Below, piece by piece: positions 15,726-23,483 of a stretch of DNA of 64,000 nucleotides. The notes under the pieces were generated by a model that had not been told where the DNA came from, searched no databases, and saw only the letters and a list, made by a program, of their open reading frames with translations. Numbering within the stretch: the stretch's first letter is position 1; each line of letters begins with the position of its first letter. A program made the translations under genes and the position numbers. The stretch comes from Actinomadura mexicana (GTDB taxonomy: Bacteria > Actinomycetota > Actinomycetes > Streptosporangiales > Streptosporangiaceae), in contig NZ_FZNP01000011.1 in the NCBI RefSeq assembly GCF_900188105.1, positions 124,001-188,000 on the forward strand, read 5' to 3'.

Positions 15726-16906
15726 GCGAGCCGACCGACTCGGGCGGGGCCGGCGACCACCCGCCGGTGCCGCTGATCAATGACGTCCGCGCGCCCGGCC
15801 CGCCCGCCCGCGTGCGGATGCTGTCGGGCGACATCGGATACGCGGTGACCCGGGCGGCCGAGGCCCAGCACGTGCTGTGCGACCCGGCCTTCAGCAGTGC
15901 CGCGACGTTCCTGCCCCGCACTCCCGCGGAGCCGCGGGGGCCGGTCGGCTCCAGCAGGGTCCTGTTCGAGATGGATCCGCCCGAGCACACCCGGCTCCGG
16001 CGGGCGGTCGCCCAGGCGTTCGGCCGCCGCCGCGTCGAGGCCATGCGGGCGGGCATCGCGGAGGTCGTCGACGGACTGCTGGACGAGATGGCCGCGGGCG
16101 GGCCGCCGGCCGACCTGGTCCGGTCCCTGTGCGCGCCGCTGCCGCTCACCGACATCTGCGAGCTGCTCGGCGTCCCGCGCGAGGACCGCGACTCCTTCCG
16201 CGGCTGGGCCGAGACGATCATGGCGCTGCGCGGCCACTCCCAGCAGGAGATCGACCGGGCCCGGGCCGCGATCCAGCGCTACTTCGTCGAACTGGTCGCG
16301 GCCAGGCGCGCCGAACCGGCCGACGACCTGGTCAGCGAACTGCTGACCGAGCCCGACCGCGAGGAGCGGATCACCGAGGCCGAGCTGGTCAGACTCGCGA
16401 TCACCCTGCTGATCGCCGGGCACGGGCCCACGATGAACCAGCTCGCCCGGAGCGTGCACGCCCTGCTGACACGTCCCGAGATGTACGCCGCGCTGCGCCG
16501 GGATCCGGAGCTGGTGGCGACGGCGGTGGAGGAGCTGCTGCGGACGGTGCCGTCGGTGCCGGTCGGCACCCCGCGCCTGGCCCTGCGGGACGTGGAGATC
16601 GGCGGTGTGCCGATACCCGCCGGCAGCACGGTCGCGGTGTCCTCGCTCGCGGCCAACCGCGATCCCGCCCTGTTCGACGATCCGGAAGTGACGGACCTCG
16701 GCCGGACCGACAACAAGCACCTGACGTTCGGCCACGGCCCCCACTTCTGCATCGGCGCCCAACTCGCCCGGACCGAGATGCGGACGGCACTCGCCGCCCT
16801 GGTACGGCGCTTCCCCGACCTGTGCCTGGCCGTCCCCCCGGAGGCCGTCCAGTGGCGGACGGACTCCCTCTTCCACGGCCCCTTGGAGCTGCCCGTGACC
16901 TGGTGA
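15722..16906 (+). CDS. cytochrome P450 of the PKS cluster
   Basis: 394-residue complete P450, the last gene of the operon and presumably a tailoring oxidase of the aromatic polyketide. Visible are the I-helix LLIAGHGPTMNQ (a variant of AGxxT with Pro before Thr), the K-helix ExxR in EELLRTVPS, and the heme loop LTFGHGPHFCIGAQLART. The N-terminus is soluble, as in bacterial P450s, so it needs a ferredoxin and reductase from elsewhere. Start ATG overlaps the upstream stop by 4 bp. Confidence 0.95.
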   Translation: MSEPTDSGGAGDHPPVPLINDVRAPGPPARVRMLSGDIGYAVTRAAEAQHVLCDPAFSSAATFLPRTPAEPRGPVGSSRVLFEMDPPEHTRLRRAVAQAFGRRRVEAMRAGIAEVVDGLLDEMAAGGPPADLVRSLCAPLPLTDICELLGVPREDRDSFRGWAETIMALRGHSQQEIDRARAAIQRYFVELVAARRAEPADDLVSELLTEPDREERITEAELVRLAITLLIAGHGPTMNQLARSVHALLTRPEMYAALRRDPELVATAVEELLRTVPSVPVGTPRLALRDVEIGGVPIPAGSTVAVSSLAANRDPALFDDPEVTDLGRTDNKHLTFGHGPHFCIGAQLARTEMRTALAALVRRFPDLCLAVPPEAVQWRTDSLFHGPLELPVTW

Positions 16907-17096
16907 CCCGGCCGTCTGCTCGGGGTCCCCGTCGTCGCCGGCGTGCTCGGCGCGCCCGCGGCGAACTGGTGGGGACGTCGGGCGAACCCTCTGCGGAGGG
17001 TGTGTCGCGGCTCGTCCGCTCAGAGGCATCCGGGCGGTGTGATTTGCGTAACCGTGGAGTCGATCGGCGCGGAGGGCCGTCCCGGGCATATTCCCA
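16907..17096. other. gap between the PKS and sulfur operons
   Basis: No intact gene. The frame of the P450 stays open after its stop and reads GRLLGVPVVAGVLGAPAANW over 16910-16972, which looks like a membrane-protein scrap, but nothing else supports it. I see no strong terminator hairpin here. Confidence 0.35.
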
Positions 17097-17117
17097 GGTA
17101 AAACGGTAGGTTTTATC
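17097..17117. promoter_or_regulatory. inverted repeat upstream of the sulfur operon
   Basis: GGTAAAAC-GGTAG-GTTTTATC: 8-bp arms with one mismatch around a 5-bp spacer, in a locally AT-rich pocket ~90 bp before the leader peptide. It is a reasonable operator or activator site for the operon. No local regulator gene is present, so a global sulfur or cysteine regulator would have to act in trans. Inference from symmetry and position. Confidence 0.45.
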
Positions 17118-17206
17118 GGAAAACCGGTCCCGGGCCGACGTCTTCGCAGGTGAAGCCGGTTTCCCGAGGGCTTCACAGGGACGGATGCCGAGTGCATGCT
17201 GAGGGC

Positions 17207-17278
17207 ATGAACGCAGCGAAGGTCCTGGTGGCGAGGCGCCACGTCGACCTCCTCCGCGTGTGCAGCGCGTCCTGTTGA
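17207..17278 (+). CDS. cysteine-ending leader peptide of the sulfur operon
   Basis: A 23-codon ORF encoding MNAAKVLVARRHVDLLRV followed by CSASC and a stop. The RRHVDLLRV...C pattern is the one seen in actinobacterial 'putative leader peptides' found ahead of sulfur-uptake and cysteine genes. In mycobacteria, Cys-rich leader ORFs are known to attenuate such operons in response to cysteine. A start at GTG 17228, giving a 16-residue peptide with AAGG spaced 5 nt, is equally possible. It lies 114 bp before the permease gene. The role is inferred from position and sequence. Confidence 0.7.
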   Translation: MNAAKVLVARRHVDLLRVCSASC

Positions 17279-17392
17279 GCCGCTCTTTCGTGCGCCGACG
17301 CCACTGACCGGCGAGCCCCCTCTTCCACCCGGCCGCCCCCTGCGCCGGGACCCTGCCGCCTTCCTTCCGTTCCCCTCTTCCGGAGGTGCCTC

Positions 17393-18241
17393 GTGTCCAC
17401 CCACCTGCTCGATCCACCCCGCTCGGCGATTCCCGAAGCGGCGCGGCCCGCGGTCGCGGCCCGCTCCGGCGCCGTGCTGCTGTCCCTTCTGCGCCGGGCC
17501 CGCAAGGTCAGCGGGCTCGTCGTCATCCTCGCCCTGTGGGAGGCCGGCGCCCGTGCGGGCTGGCTCGGCAGCACGACCCCGCCGCTCAGCGACGTAGCCG
17601 TCCGCGGCTGGGAGATGGTGTCGTCGGGCGAGCTGTTCCAGAACCTCGGAGTCTCGCTGACGCGGGTTCTGAAGGGCCTGGCGATCGGGCTGCCGGCCGG
17701 CCTCGTCCTCGGCCTGCTCTCCGGGCTGTTCAGGATCAGCGAGGACGTCATCGACGCACCGGTCCAGGCGGTCCGGATGCTTCCGCACCTCGCGCTGGTC
17801 CCGCTGTTCATCATCTGGTTCGGGATCGGTGAGACGTCCAAGGTCGGCCTGATCGCGGTCGGCGTCGTGTTCCCGCTCTACATCAACGTGTTCCACGGCA
17901 TCCGGGGCGTGGACGAGCGGCTGGTGGAGTCGGCCCGCACCTGCGGGCTCGGCCGGCTCGGCCTCGTCCGGAAGGTCATCCTGCCCGGCGCGCTCCCGCA
18001 GATCCTCGTCGGCCTGCGCCTGTCGCTCGGTGTCGCCTGGCTGACGCTCGTCGTCGTGGAGCAGTCCGCGACGGCCAGCGGCATCGGCTTCGTCATCAAC
18101 CAGGCCACCCAGTTCCTGCAGATGGACACGGTCTTCCTGGTGCTCGTGGTCTACGCGCTGCTCGGCGTGTCGACGGACCTGCTGGTGCGGCTCGTCGAGC
18201 GGCGCGCCCTGGCGTGGCGGAAGGGGCTGGTGGCGCGATGA
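17393..18241 (+). CDS. ABC transporter permease, SsuC/TauC family
   Basis: 282-residue permease of the sulfonate/nitrate/taurine importer family, with about six transmembrane segments after a ~40-residue hydrophilic N-terminus. The cytoplasmic coupling helix carries the EAA-type motif VESARTCGLGRLGLVRKVILPGALP (seen at about residues 180-204). The WLTLVVVEQSATASGIGF segment after it is typical of SsuC/TauC. GTG 17393 has GGAGGT 5 nt upstream. It is the first structural gene of the operon and overlaps the ATPase gene by 4 bp. Whether the substrate is a sulfonate, sulfate ester or other oxoanion is not decided by sequence. Confidence 0.92.
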   Translation: MSTHLLDPPRSAIPEAARPAVAARSGAVLLSLLRRARKVSGLVVILALWEAGARAGWLGSTTPPLSDVAVRGWEMVSSGELFQNLGVSLTRVLKGLAIGLPAGLVLGLLSGLFRISEDVIDAPVQAVRMLPHLALVPLFIIWFGIGETSKVGLIAVGVVFPLYINVFHGIRGVDERLVESARTCGLGRLGLVRKVILPGALPQILVGLRLSLGVAWLTLVVVEQSATASGIGFVINQATQFLQMDTVFLVLVVYALLGVSTDLLVRLVERRALAWRKGLVAR

Positions 18242-19002
18242 CGACGACGGTTGCGAGCGGCGTGCGGGTCCGCGGCCTCAGGCGGGTGTTCGGCGAGCGC
18301 GCCGTCCTGGACGGCGTGGACCTCGACATCGAGCCCGGCGAGTTCGTCGCGCTGCTCGGCGCGAGCGGCTCCGGGAAGAGCACGCTGCTGCGCGCGCTGG
18401 CCGGACTGGACGGCGAGGGGAGCGGCGAGATCGGCGTCCCCGGCCAGCGGGCCGTCGTCTACCAGGAGCACCGCCTGCTGCCCTGGAGCCGGGTGTGGGA
18501 CAACGTCGTCCTGGGGCTGCGAGGACGCGACCTGCGCGGGCGGGCCGAAGCGGCCCTGGCCGAGGTCGGGCTGACGGCCCGCGCCGACGCGTGGCCGCTC
18601 ACCCTGTCCGGCGGCGAGTCGCAGCGCGTCGCGCTGGCCCGGGCGCTGGTGCGGACGCCCGACCTGCTCCTGCTCGACGAGCCGTTCGGGGCCCTGGACG
18701 CGCTCACCCGGCTCAACGCCCAGGCGCTCGTCGCCGACCTGTGGGCCGAGCACCGGCCGGCGGTCCTGCTGGTCACCCACGACGTCGAGGAGGCGCTCCT
18801 GCTCGCCGACCGCGCCCTGCTGCTCGCGGACGGCCGGATCGAACGGGAGTACTCCGTGGACCTTCCCCGGCCGCGGTCGCTGGACGATCCGAGGTTCATC
18901 GCGCTGCGGCGCGACCTGCTCGACGGGCTCGGAGTGCGAACCGTCCTCCAGCCCCCACCCACCGCCATTCAACCGACGAGTTCGGCTCGACGAACCGTCT
19001 GA
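18238..19002 (+). CDS. ABC transporter ATP-binding protein, SsuB/TauB family
   Basis: 254 residues with all ABC motifs: Walker A GASGSGKSTLL, Q-loop VVYQEHRLLPWSRV, signature LSGGESQRVALARAL, Walker B LLLLDEPFGALDALTR and H-loop LVTHDVEEAL. The YQEHRLLPW Q-loop is typical of the nitrate/sulfonate/taurine importer ATPases. It powers the permease encoded immediately upstream. The last ~25 residues are low complexity. ATG 18238 overlaps the permease stop. Confidence 0.94.
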   Translation: MTTTVASGVRVRGLRRVFGERAVLDGVDLDIEPGEFVALLGASGSGKSTLLRALAGLDGEGSGEIGVPGQRAVVYQEHRLLPWSRVWDNVVLGLRGRDLRGRAEAALAEVGLTARADAWPLTLSGGESQRVALARALVRTPDLLLLDEPFGALDALTRLNAQALVADLWAEHRPAVLLVTHDVEEALLLADRALLLADGRIEREYSVDLPRPRSLDDPRFIALRRDLLDGLGVRTVLQPPPTAIQPTSSARRTV

Positions 19003-19018
19003 CTGCCAAGGAGGCATC

Positions 19019-20587
19019 ATGACCGACCTGACCGCCGATGTGCTCGTCGCGGGCGGCGGCCCCGCCGGCGCCTGGGCCGCGATCAAGGCGGCGGAGGCCG
19101 GCGCCGACGTCGTCCTCGCCGACAAGGGCTATCTCGGGACGAGCGGCGCGACGGCGTCGGCGGGTACCGGGGTCTGGTACGTCGAGCCGGAGCCGGAGGC
19201 GCGGGAGGCGGCCATGGCCAGCCGCGAAGCCCTCGGCGGCTATCTCGCCGATCGGGGGTGGATGGCCCGCGTCCTCGACCAGACGTACGCGAACATGAAC
19301 GAACTGGCCGAGGTCTCCAGGTACCCGTTCCCGGAGGACGGGAACGGCCGCCAGATCAGGCGCGGCCTGCAGGGCCCCGAGTACATGCGGCGGATGCGCG
19401 TGCGGGTCCGCCGGTCGGGGGTGCGGGTCCTCGACCACAGCCCGGTCACCGAGCTGCTCGCGGACGGCGGCGGGGCCGTCGCCGGCGCCGCCGGGTACCA
19501 CCTGCGAGAGGACCGGCCGTTCCGGGTCCGGGCGGGCGCCGTCGTGCTCGCCACCGGCGGGTGCGCCTTCCTCAGCAAGGCGCTGGGCTGCGACGTCAAC
19601 ACCGGCGACGGCGCCCTGTTCGCTGCGGAGGCGGGCGCGGAGCTGTCCGGCATGGAGTTCTCCAACGCTTACGCGATCGCCCCGGCCTTCACGTCCGTGA
19701 CCAAGACGGCGTTCTACTCGTTCGCCACCTTCTACCACGCGGACGGGACGGTGCTGGAAGGGGCGGGCAGCCAGCGGGGACGATCGGTGATCGCCCGGAC
19801 GCTGCTCAGCGAACCCGTCCTGTGCCGCATCGACCGGGCCACGCCCGAGGACCAGCGGGCGATGCGGCTCGCGCAGGCGAACTTCTTCCTCCCGTTCGAC
19901 CGGCAGGGGATCGACCCGTTCACGGACCTGTTCCCCGTCACGCTGCTCGCCGAGGGGACCGTCCGCGGCACCGGCGGCATCCGGATCACCGGCGCCGACT
20001 GCTCCACCACGGTGCCCGGACTGTACGCGGCGGGGGACGCCTCCACCCGTGAGCTGATCTGCGGCGGCTTCACCGGCGGCGGGAGCCACAACGCCGCGTG
20101 GGCGATGTCGTCCGGCACATGGGCCGGGAAGGGCGCCGCCGGGTACGCCGCCGGACTGGGCGCACGAGCCGGAGCGCGGACCGTGCACGCCCTCGGCGGG
20201 GCGGGCGTCCGCCCGGAGGGTCCGGCGGCCGGCGGCCACGCCGACTACGTCGCCGCCGTCCAGGCCGAGGTGCTGCCCTACGACAAGAACCTGCTGCGGC
20301 ACGGCGGACGCCTCACCCCCGCACTGGACGTCCTGGACCGGACGTGGCGGCAACTGCGCGGCACGCTCCGCGAGGAGGGCGCCGGGATCGTCCGGGCGCG
20401 GTCGGCCGCCGCGATGACCGCGCACGCCCGCTGGATGTACCGCGCCGCGCTCACCCGCACCGAGACGAGGGGCATGCACAAGCGCCAGGACCTGCCCGAC
20501 CAGGACCCGGCCCAGCACCGCCGGCTCGTCACCGGCGGCCTCGACGACATCTGGACGCGTCCGGAGGCCGAGGCGGTGGCGTCATGA
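19019..20587 (+). CDS. AprA/SdhA-family FAD-dependent oxidoreductase, copy 1
   Basis: 522 residues of the FAD-binding_2 superfamily (succinate dehydrogenase/fumarate reductase/APS reductase alpha subunits, L-aspartate oxidase). The dinucleotide motif is VLVAGGGPAGAWAAI, then DKGYLGTSGATASAG. The middle carries VVLATGGCAFL, GMEFSNAYAIAP and GTVRGTGGIRI, with VPGLYAAGDASTRELI and the C-terminal helical bundle RARSAAAMTAHARWMYR...ETRGMHKRQDLP. The closest arrangement I know is AprA with its ferredoxin partner AprB; here an AprB-like gene overlaps it by 4 bp. At ~520 residues it is shorter than dissimilatory AprA (~640). It probably reduces or oxidises a sulfur compound delivered by the transporter; substrate unknown. 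Confidence 0.85.
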   Translation: MTDLTADVLVAGGGPAGAWAAIKAAEAGADVVLADKGYLGTSGATASAGTGVWYVEPEPEAREAAMASREALGGYLADRGWMARVLDQTYANMNELAEVSRYPFPEDGNGRQIRRGLQGPEYMRRMRVRVRRSGVRVLDHSPVTELLADGGGAVAGAAGYHLREDRPFRVRAGAVVLATGGCAFLSKALGCDVNTGDGALFAAEAGAELSGMEFSNAYAIAPAFTSVTKTAFYSFATFYHADGTVLEGAGSQRGRSVIARTLLSEPVLCRIDRATPEDQRAMRLAQANFFLPFDRQGIDPFTDLFPVTLLAEGTVRGTGGIRITGADCSTTVPGLYAAGDASTRELICGGFTGGGSHNAAWAMSSGTWAGKGAAGYAAGLGARAGARTVHALGGAGVRPEGPAAGGHADYVAAVQAEVLPYDKNLLRHGGRLTPALDVLDRTWRQLRGTLREEGAGIVRARSAAAMTAHARWMYRAALTRTETRGMHKRQDLPDQDPAQHRRLVTGGLDDIWTRPEAEAVAS

Positions 20588-20928
20588 TCGAGATCGTCTC
20601 GCGGGAGCGGTGCATCGCCTGCGACAAGTGCGTGGACGTGTGCCCGACGAACGTCTTCGACCGCGGCGCGGACGGCATCCCGGTCATCGCCCGGCAGAGC
20701 GACTGCCAGACCTGCTTCATGTGCGAGGCGTACTGCCCGGTCGACGCCCTGTTCGTCGACCCGCGCTCGCACGCGCTTCCCGAACCTCCGGACGAGGCGG
20801 CACTCGCCGCGGACGGGTCGCTCGGCGCCTACCGCGCGCAGATCGGCTGGGGGCGCGGACGCACCCCCGGCGCCAGGCTCGCGATCGGCCCGTCGCTGAA
20901 CCGGACGGGCGCCCCCCTCACCTCCTGA
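20584..20928 (+). CDS. AprB-like 2x[4Fe-4S] ferredoxin, copy 1
   Basis: 114 residues with two complete CxxCxxCxxxCP clusters: Cys10, 13, 16, 20 and Cys41, 44, 47, 51. The clusters are linked by FDRGADGIPVIARQSD and followed by a ~60-residue tail (GAYRAQIGWGRGRTPGARL), reminiscent of the C-terminal extension by which AprB wraps AprA. It should ferry electrons to or from the FAD of the flavoprotein encoded just upstream. The ATG overlaps that gene's stop. Confidence 0.9.
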   Translation: MIEIVSRERCIACDKCVDVCPTNVFDRGADGIPVIARQSDCQTCFMCEAYCPVDALFVDPRSHALPEPPDEAALAADGSLGAYRAQIGWGRGRTPGARLAIGPSLNRTGAPLTS

Positions 20929-20964
20929 TCCCCGACCCGACAGACACCCATGAAAGGCAACAAC

Positions 20965-21936
20965 GTGAGATTCCCCCGAGTTCTGGCCGCCGGCCTCCTC
21001 GTCCTCGCCGCGACGGCGTGCGGCTCTTCCGAGGCCGACAGCGGCTCCGGGACGCTCCGCATCGGAGTGATCGGGTCGGGGGTCGGCAACAAGCTGACCC
21101 GCGCCGTCGGGTTCCTCGACCAGCGCGGCGAGCTGCTGCCGGCGCTGAAGGCCGCCGGCATCACCAAGATCAAGGTCGCGACGTTCCCGAACGGCCCGGA
21201 CCTGAACCAGGCCCTCGCCGGCGGCTCCCTCGACATCGGCCAGTACGGGGACACCCCCGCCCTCATCGGCCGGGGGCAGGGCCTGCCGACCCGGCTGCTG
21301 TCGCTCAACTCCGTCCGCCTGGACGCCGCGATCGTCGCCAAGAAGGACGGCGGGCCCGCGTCCCTCAAGGACCTGGAGGGCAAGCGGATCGGCGTCCAGA
21401 CCGGCTCCTACATCCACCGCTACCTGCTCGGCGCGCTGGAGCAGGCGGGGGTGAGGCCGAAGGAGATCATCCACATGTACACGCCGGCGATCATCGCGGC
21501 GCTGGAGAAGAACTCGATCGACGCGGGCGGCCTGGTATCCGCCGACCAGGCCGCGCAGGAGAAGAAGGGCTACAAGTCGATCGACATCGCGTCCCGGGAC
21601 CATCCCGACCTGCTCGGCACGTCCGTGACCGTGGTGACGGAGAAGTACCTGGCAGGGCACAAGGACATCGTCCAGGTGTGGCAGAAGGCCGAGACCAAGG
21701 CGGTGCAGGTCGCCAAGGCCGACTGGCCCGGCTACACCGCGTACGTGGCCAGGACCGGCGGGTACGCCGCCGACATCTCGATCAAGACGACGCTGAAGGA
21801 CCAGCTGCCCGACGAGCCCTTCCCCGCGGAGGGGCTGAAGCTGCTCGAAGGGACCAAGACCTTCCTCGTCCAGCAGACGCTCATCAAGAAGGACTACACG
21901 CTCGACTCGTGGCTGGCGCCCGAGGCCAGGCCGTGA
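20965..21936 (+). CDS. ABC transporter substrate-binding lipoprotein, SsuA/TauA/NrtA family
   Basis: 323 residues. The lipoprotein signal RVLAAGLLVLAATACGSS has a lipobox Cys. The mature protein has two alpha/beta lobes: LRIGVIGSGVGN, LAGGSLDIGQYGDTPALIG, GKRIGVQTGSYIHRYLLGAL, AALEKNSIDAGGL. It is typical of the NMT1/SsuA-like family that delivers sulfonates, taurine or nitrate-like anions to the SsuBC-type permease. The start is GTG 20965 with GAAAGG 8 nt upstream; ATG 20950 in frame is an alternative. Its position between the two flavoprotein/ferredoxin pairs is unusual. The stop overlaps the second flavoprotein start. Confidence 0.9.
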   Translation: MRFPRVLAAGLLVLAATACGSSEADSGSGTLRIGVIGSGVGNKLTRAVGFLDQRGELLPALKAAGITKIKVATFPNGPDLNQALAGGSLDIGQYGDTPALIGRGQGLPTRLLSLNSVRLDAAIVAKKDGGPASLKDLEGKRIGVQTGSYIHRYLLGALEQAGVRPKEIIHMYTPAIIAALEKNSIDAGGLVSADQAAQEKKGYKSIDIASRDHPDLLGTSVTVVTEKYLAGHKDIVQVWQKAETKAVQVAKADWPGYTAYVARTGGYAADISIKTTLKDQLPDEPFPAEGLKLLEGTKTFLVQQTLIKKDYTLDSWLAPEARP

Positions 21937-23483
21937 CCCGGCTGGACACCGACGTCCTCGTCCTCGGCGGCGGGCCCGCCGGGGCGTGGGCGGCGCTCGC
22001 CGCGGCCGGCGCCGGGGCCAGGGTCGTCCTCGCGGACAAGGGCTACTGCGGGACCAGCGGTCCGACCGCGTCGGGCGGCAACAACCTCTGGTACGTCCCG
22101 CCGGACGCGGAGGCGCGATCCCGGGCGGTCGACGAGCGCTTCGAGCAGAGCGGCCGGCTCGCCGACCGCCGCGTCATGGCGCGCGTCCTCGACGAGACCT
22201 ACCGCCGTGTCGACGACCTCGCCTCCTTCGGATACCCGTTCCCCGTCGACGAGGACGGTGTCGAGCGGAGGGGCAGCCTCCAGGGGCCCGAGTACATGAA
22301 GCGGTTGCGGCGCCGGGTGCACAGATCGGGCGTGACGATCCTCGACCACCATCCCGCGCTGCGGCTGCTCGTGGACGACTGGGGCGTCGCGGCCGGCGCG
22401 TCCGGCATCGCCCGCCAGAAGGGCGGCGAGACCTGGACCGTCCGCGCGGGTGCGGTCGTCCTCGCCACCGGCGGCTGCGCGTTCCTTTCCGGCGCGTTCG
22501 GCACCAACGTCGACACCGGGGACGGGCACCTGATGGCCGCCGAACTGGGCGCCGAGCTGTCGGGCATGGAGTTCTCCAGCGCCTACGCGTTCTCCCCGGC
22601 GCACGGTTCGCACACCAAGGGGCTGATGATGCAGTTCGCGACGTACTACGCCGAAGACGGCTCCCCGATCGACGTGCCCGACCCGCTCGGCGCCAGGATC
22701 CGCGTCGCGGAGCGGCTCGCGGCGGGGGAGAAGGTGTACGCGCGTCTGGACAAGGCGCCCCCGCAACTGCACGAGGCGATGCGGCACGCCCAGCCGAACT
22801 ACTTCCTGCCACTGGACAAGGCCGGGATCGACCCTTTCCGTGACCGGTACGAGCTGCGGATGGTCCTGGAGGGCACGGTCCGCGGGACGGGCGGCCTGCG
22901 GGTCGTCGGCGACGACTGCGCGACGACCGTCCCGGGCCTCTACGCCGCCGGTGACGTCGCGACGCGGGAACTGGTGTCCGGCGCCGTCAGCGGGGGCGGT
23001 GCCTACAACGGGGCGTGGGCGATCTCGTCGGGGACCTGGGCCGGCCGCGGTGCCGCCGGGTTCGCGGTGGGACGGGCGCGCCCCCACGCCGTCCCGGCCG
23101 GACGCGCGGGCCTGCGCCCCGGACGGCTCGACGCGGCGACGGTCGTCCGGTCCGTGCAGGACGAGATGCTGCCGCTCGACCGCAACCTCTTCCGCACACG
23201 TGACGGGCTTCGCGACTCCCTGGCCTCCCTCGACGCACTGTGGGAACGGATCACGTCCCAGGGCATCGCGGGAACCGGCCGCGAACGCCTCCGCGCGAGA
23301 TCGGCCGCCGCGATGACGGCGCACGCCCGGTGGAGCTACCGCGCCGCCCTGGCCCGTCCCGAGTCGCGGGGCATGCACCGGCTGGAGAACCTTCCGCAAC
23401 TGCCGCGCTACGAGCACCGGCGCCTCGTCGGCGGCCTGGACGAACCGTGGACGGCCGCCGAACCCCAGGAGACGCCGGCATGA
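21933..23483 (+). CDS. AprA/SdhA-family FAD-dependent oxidoreductase, copy 2
   Basis: 516 residues, clearly paralogous to the product of 19019-20587 along its whole length. Shared blocks are VLGGGPAGAWAAL, DKGYCGTSGPTASGG, LQGPEYMKRLRRRVHRSG, VVLATGGCAFLSGAFG, GMEFSSAYAFSP, GTVRGTGGLRV, VPGLYAAGDVATREL and ESRGMHRLENLP. Differences around the substrate region (SSAYAFSPAHGSHTKG against SNAYAIAPAFTSVTKT) suggest that the copies form a heteromeric enzyme or act on different sulfur compounds. GTG 21933 overlaps the stop of the binding protein. Confidence 0.85.
   Translation: MTRLDTDVLVLGGGPAGAWAALAAAGAGARVVLADKGYCGTSGPTASGGNNLWYVPPDAEARSRAVDERFEQSGRLADRRVMARVLDETYRRVDDLASFGYPFPVDEDGVERRGSLQGPEYMKRLRRRVHRSGVTILDHHPALRLLVDDWGVAAGASGIARQKGGETWTVRAGAVVLATGGCAFLSGAFGTNVDTGDGHLMAAELGAELSGMEFSSAYAFSPAHGSHTKGLMMQFATYYAEDGSPIDVPDPLGARIRVAERLAAGEKVYARLDKAPPQLHEAMRHAQPNYFLPLDKAGIDPFRDRYELRMVLEGTVRGTGGLRVVGDDCATTVPGLYAAGDVATRELVSGAVSGGGAYNGAWAISSGTWAGRGAAGFAVGRARPHAVPAGRAGLRPGRLDAATVVRSVQDEMLPLDRNLFRTRDGLRDSLASLDALWERITSQGIAGTGRERLRARSAAAMTAHARWSYRAALARPESRGMHRLENLPQLPRYEHRRLVGGLDEPWTAAEPQETPA

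Noticed and set aside
16910..17099. Open frame after the P450 stop with a hydrophobic stretch
   Set aside because: No start codon, no second helix and no family match; probably chance in GC-rich DNA.
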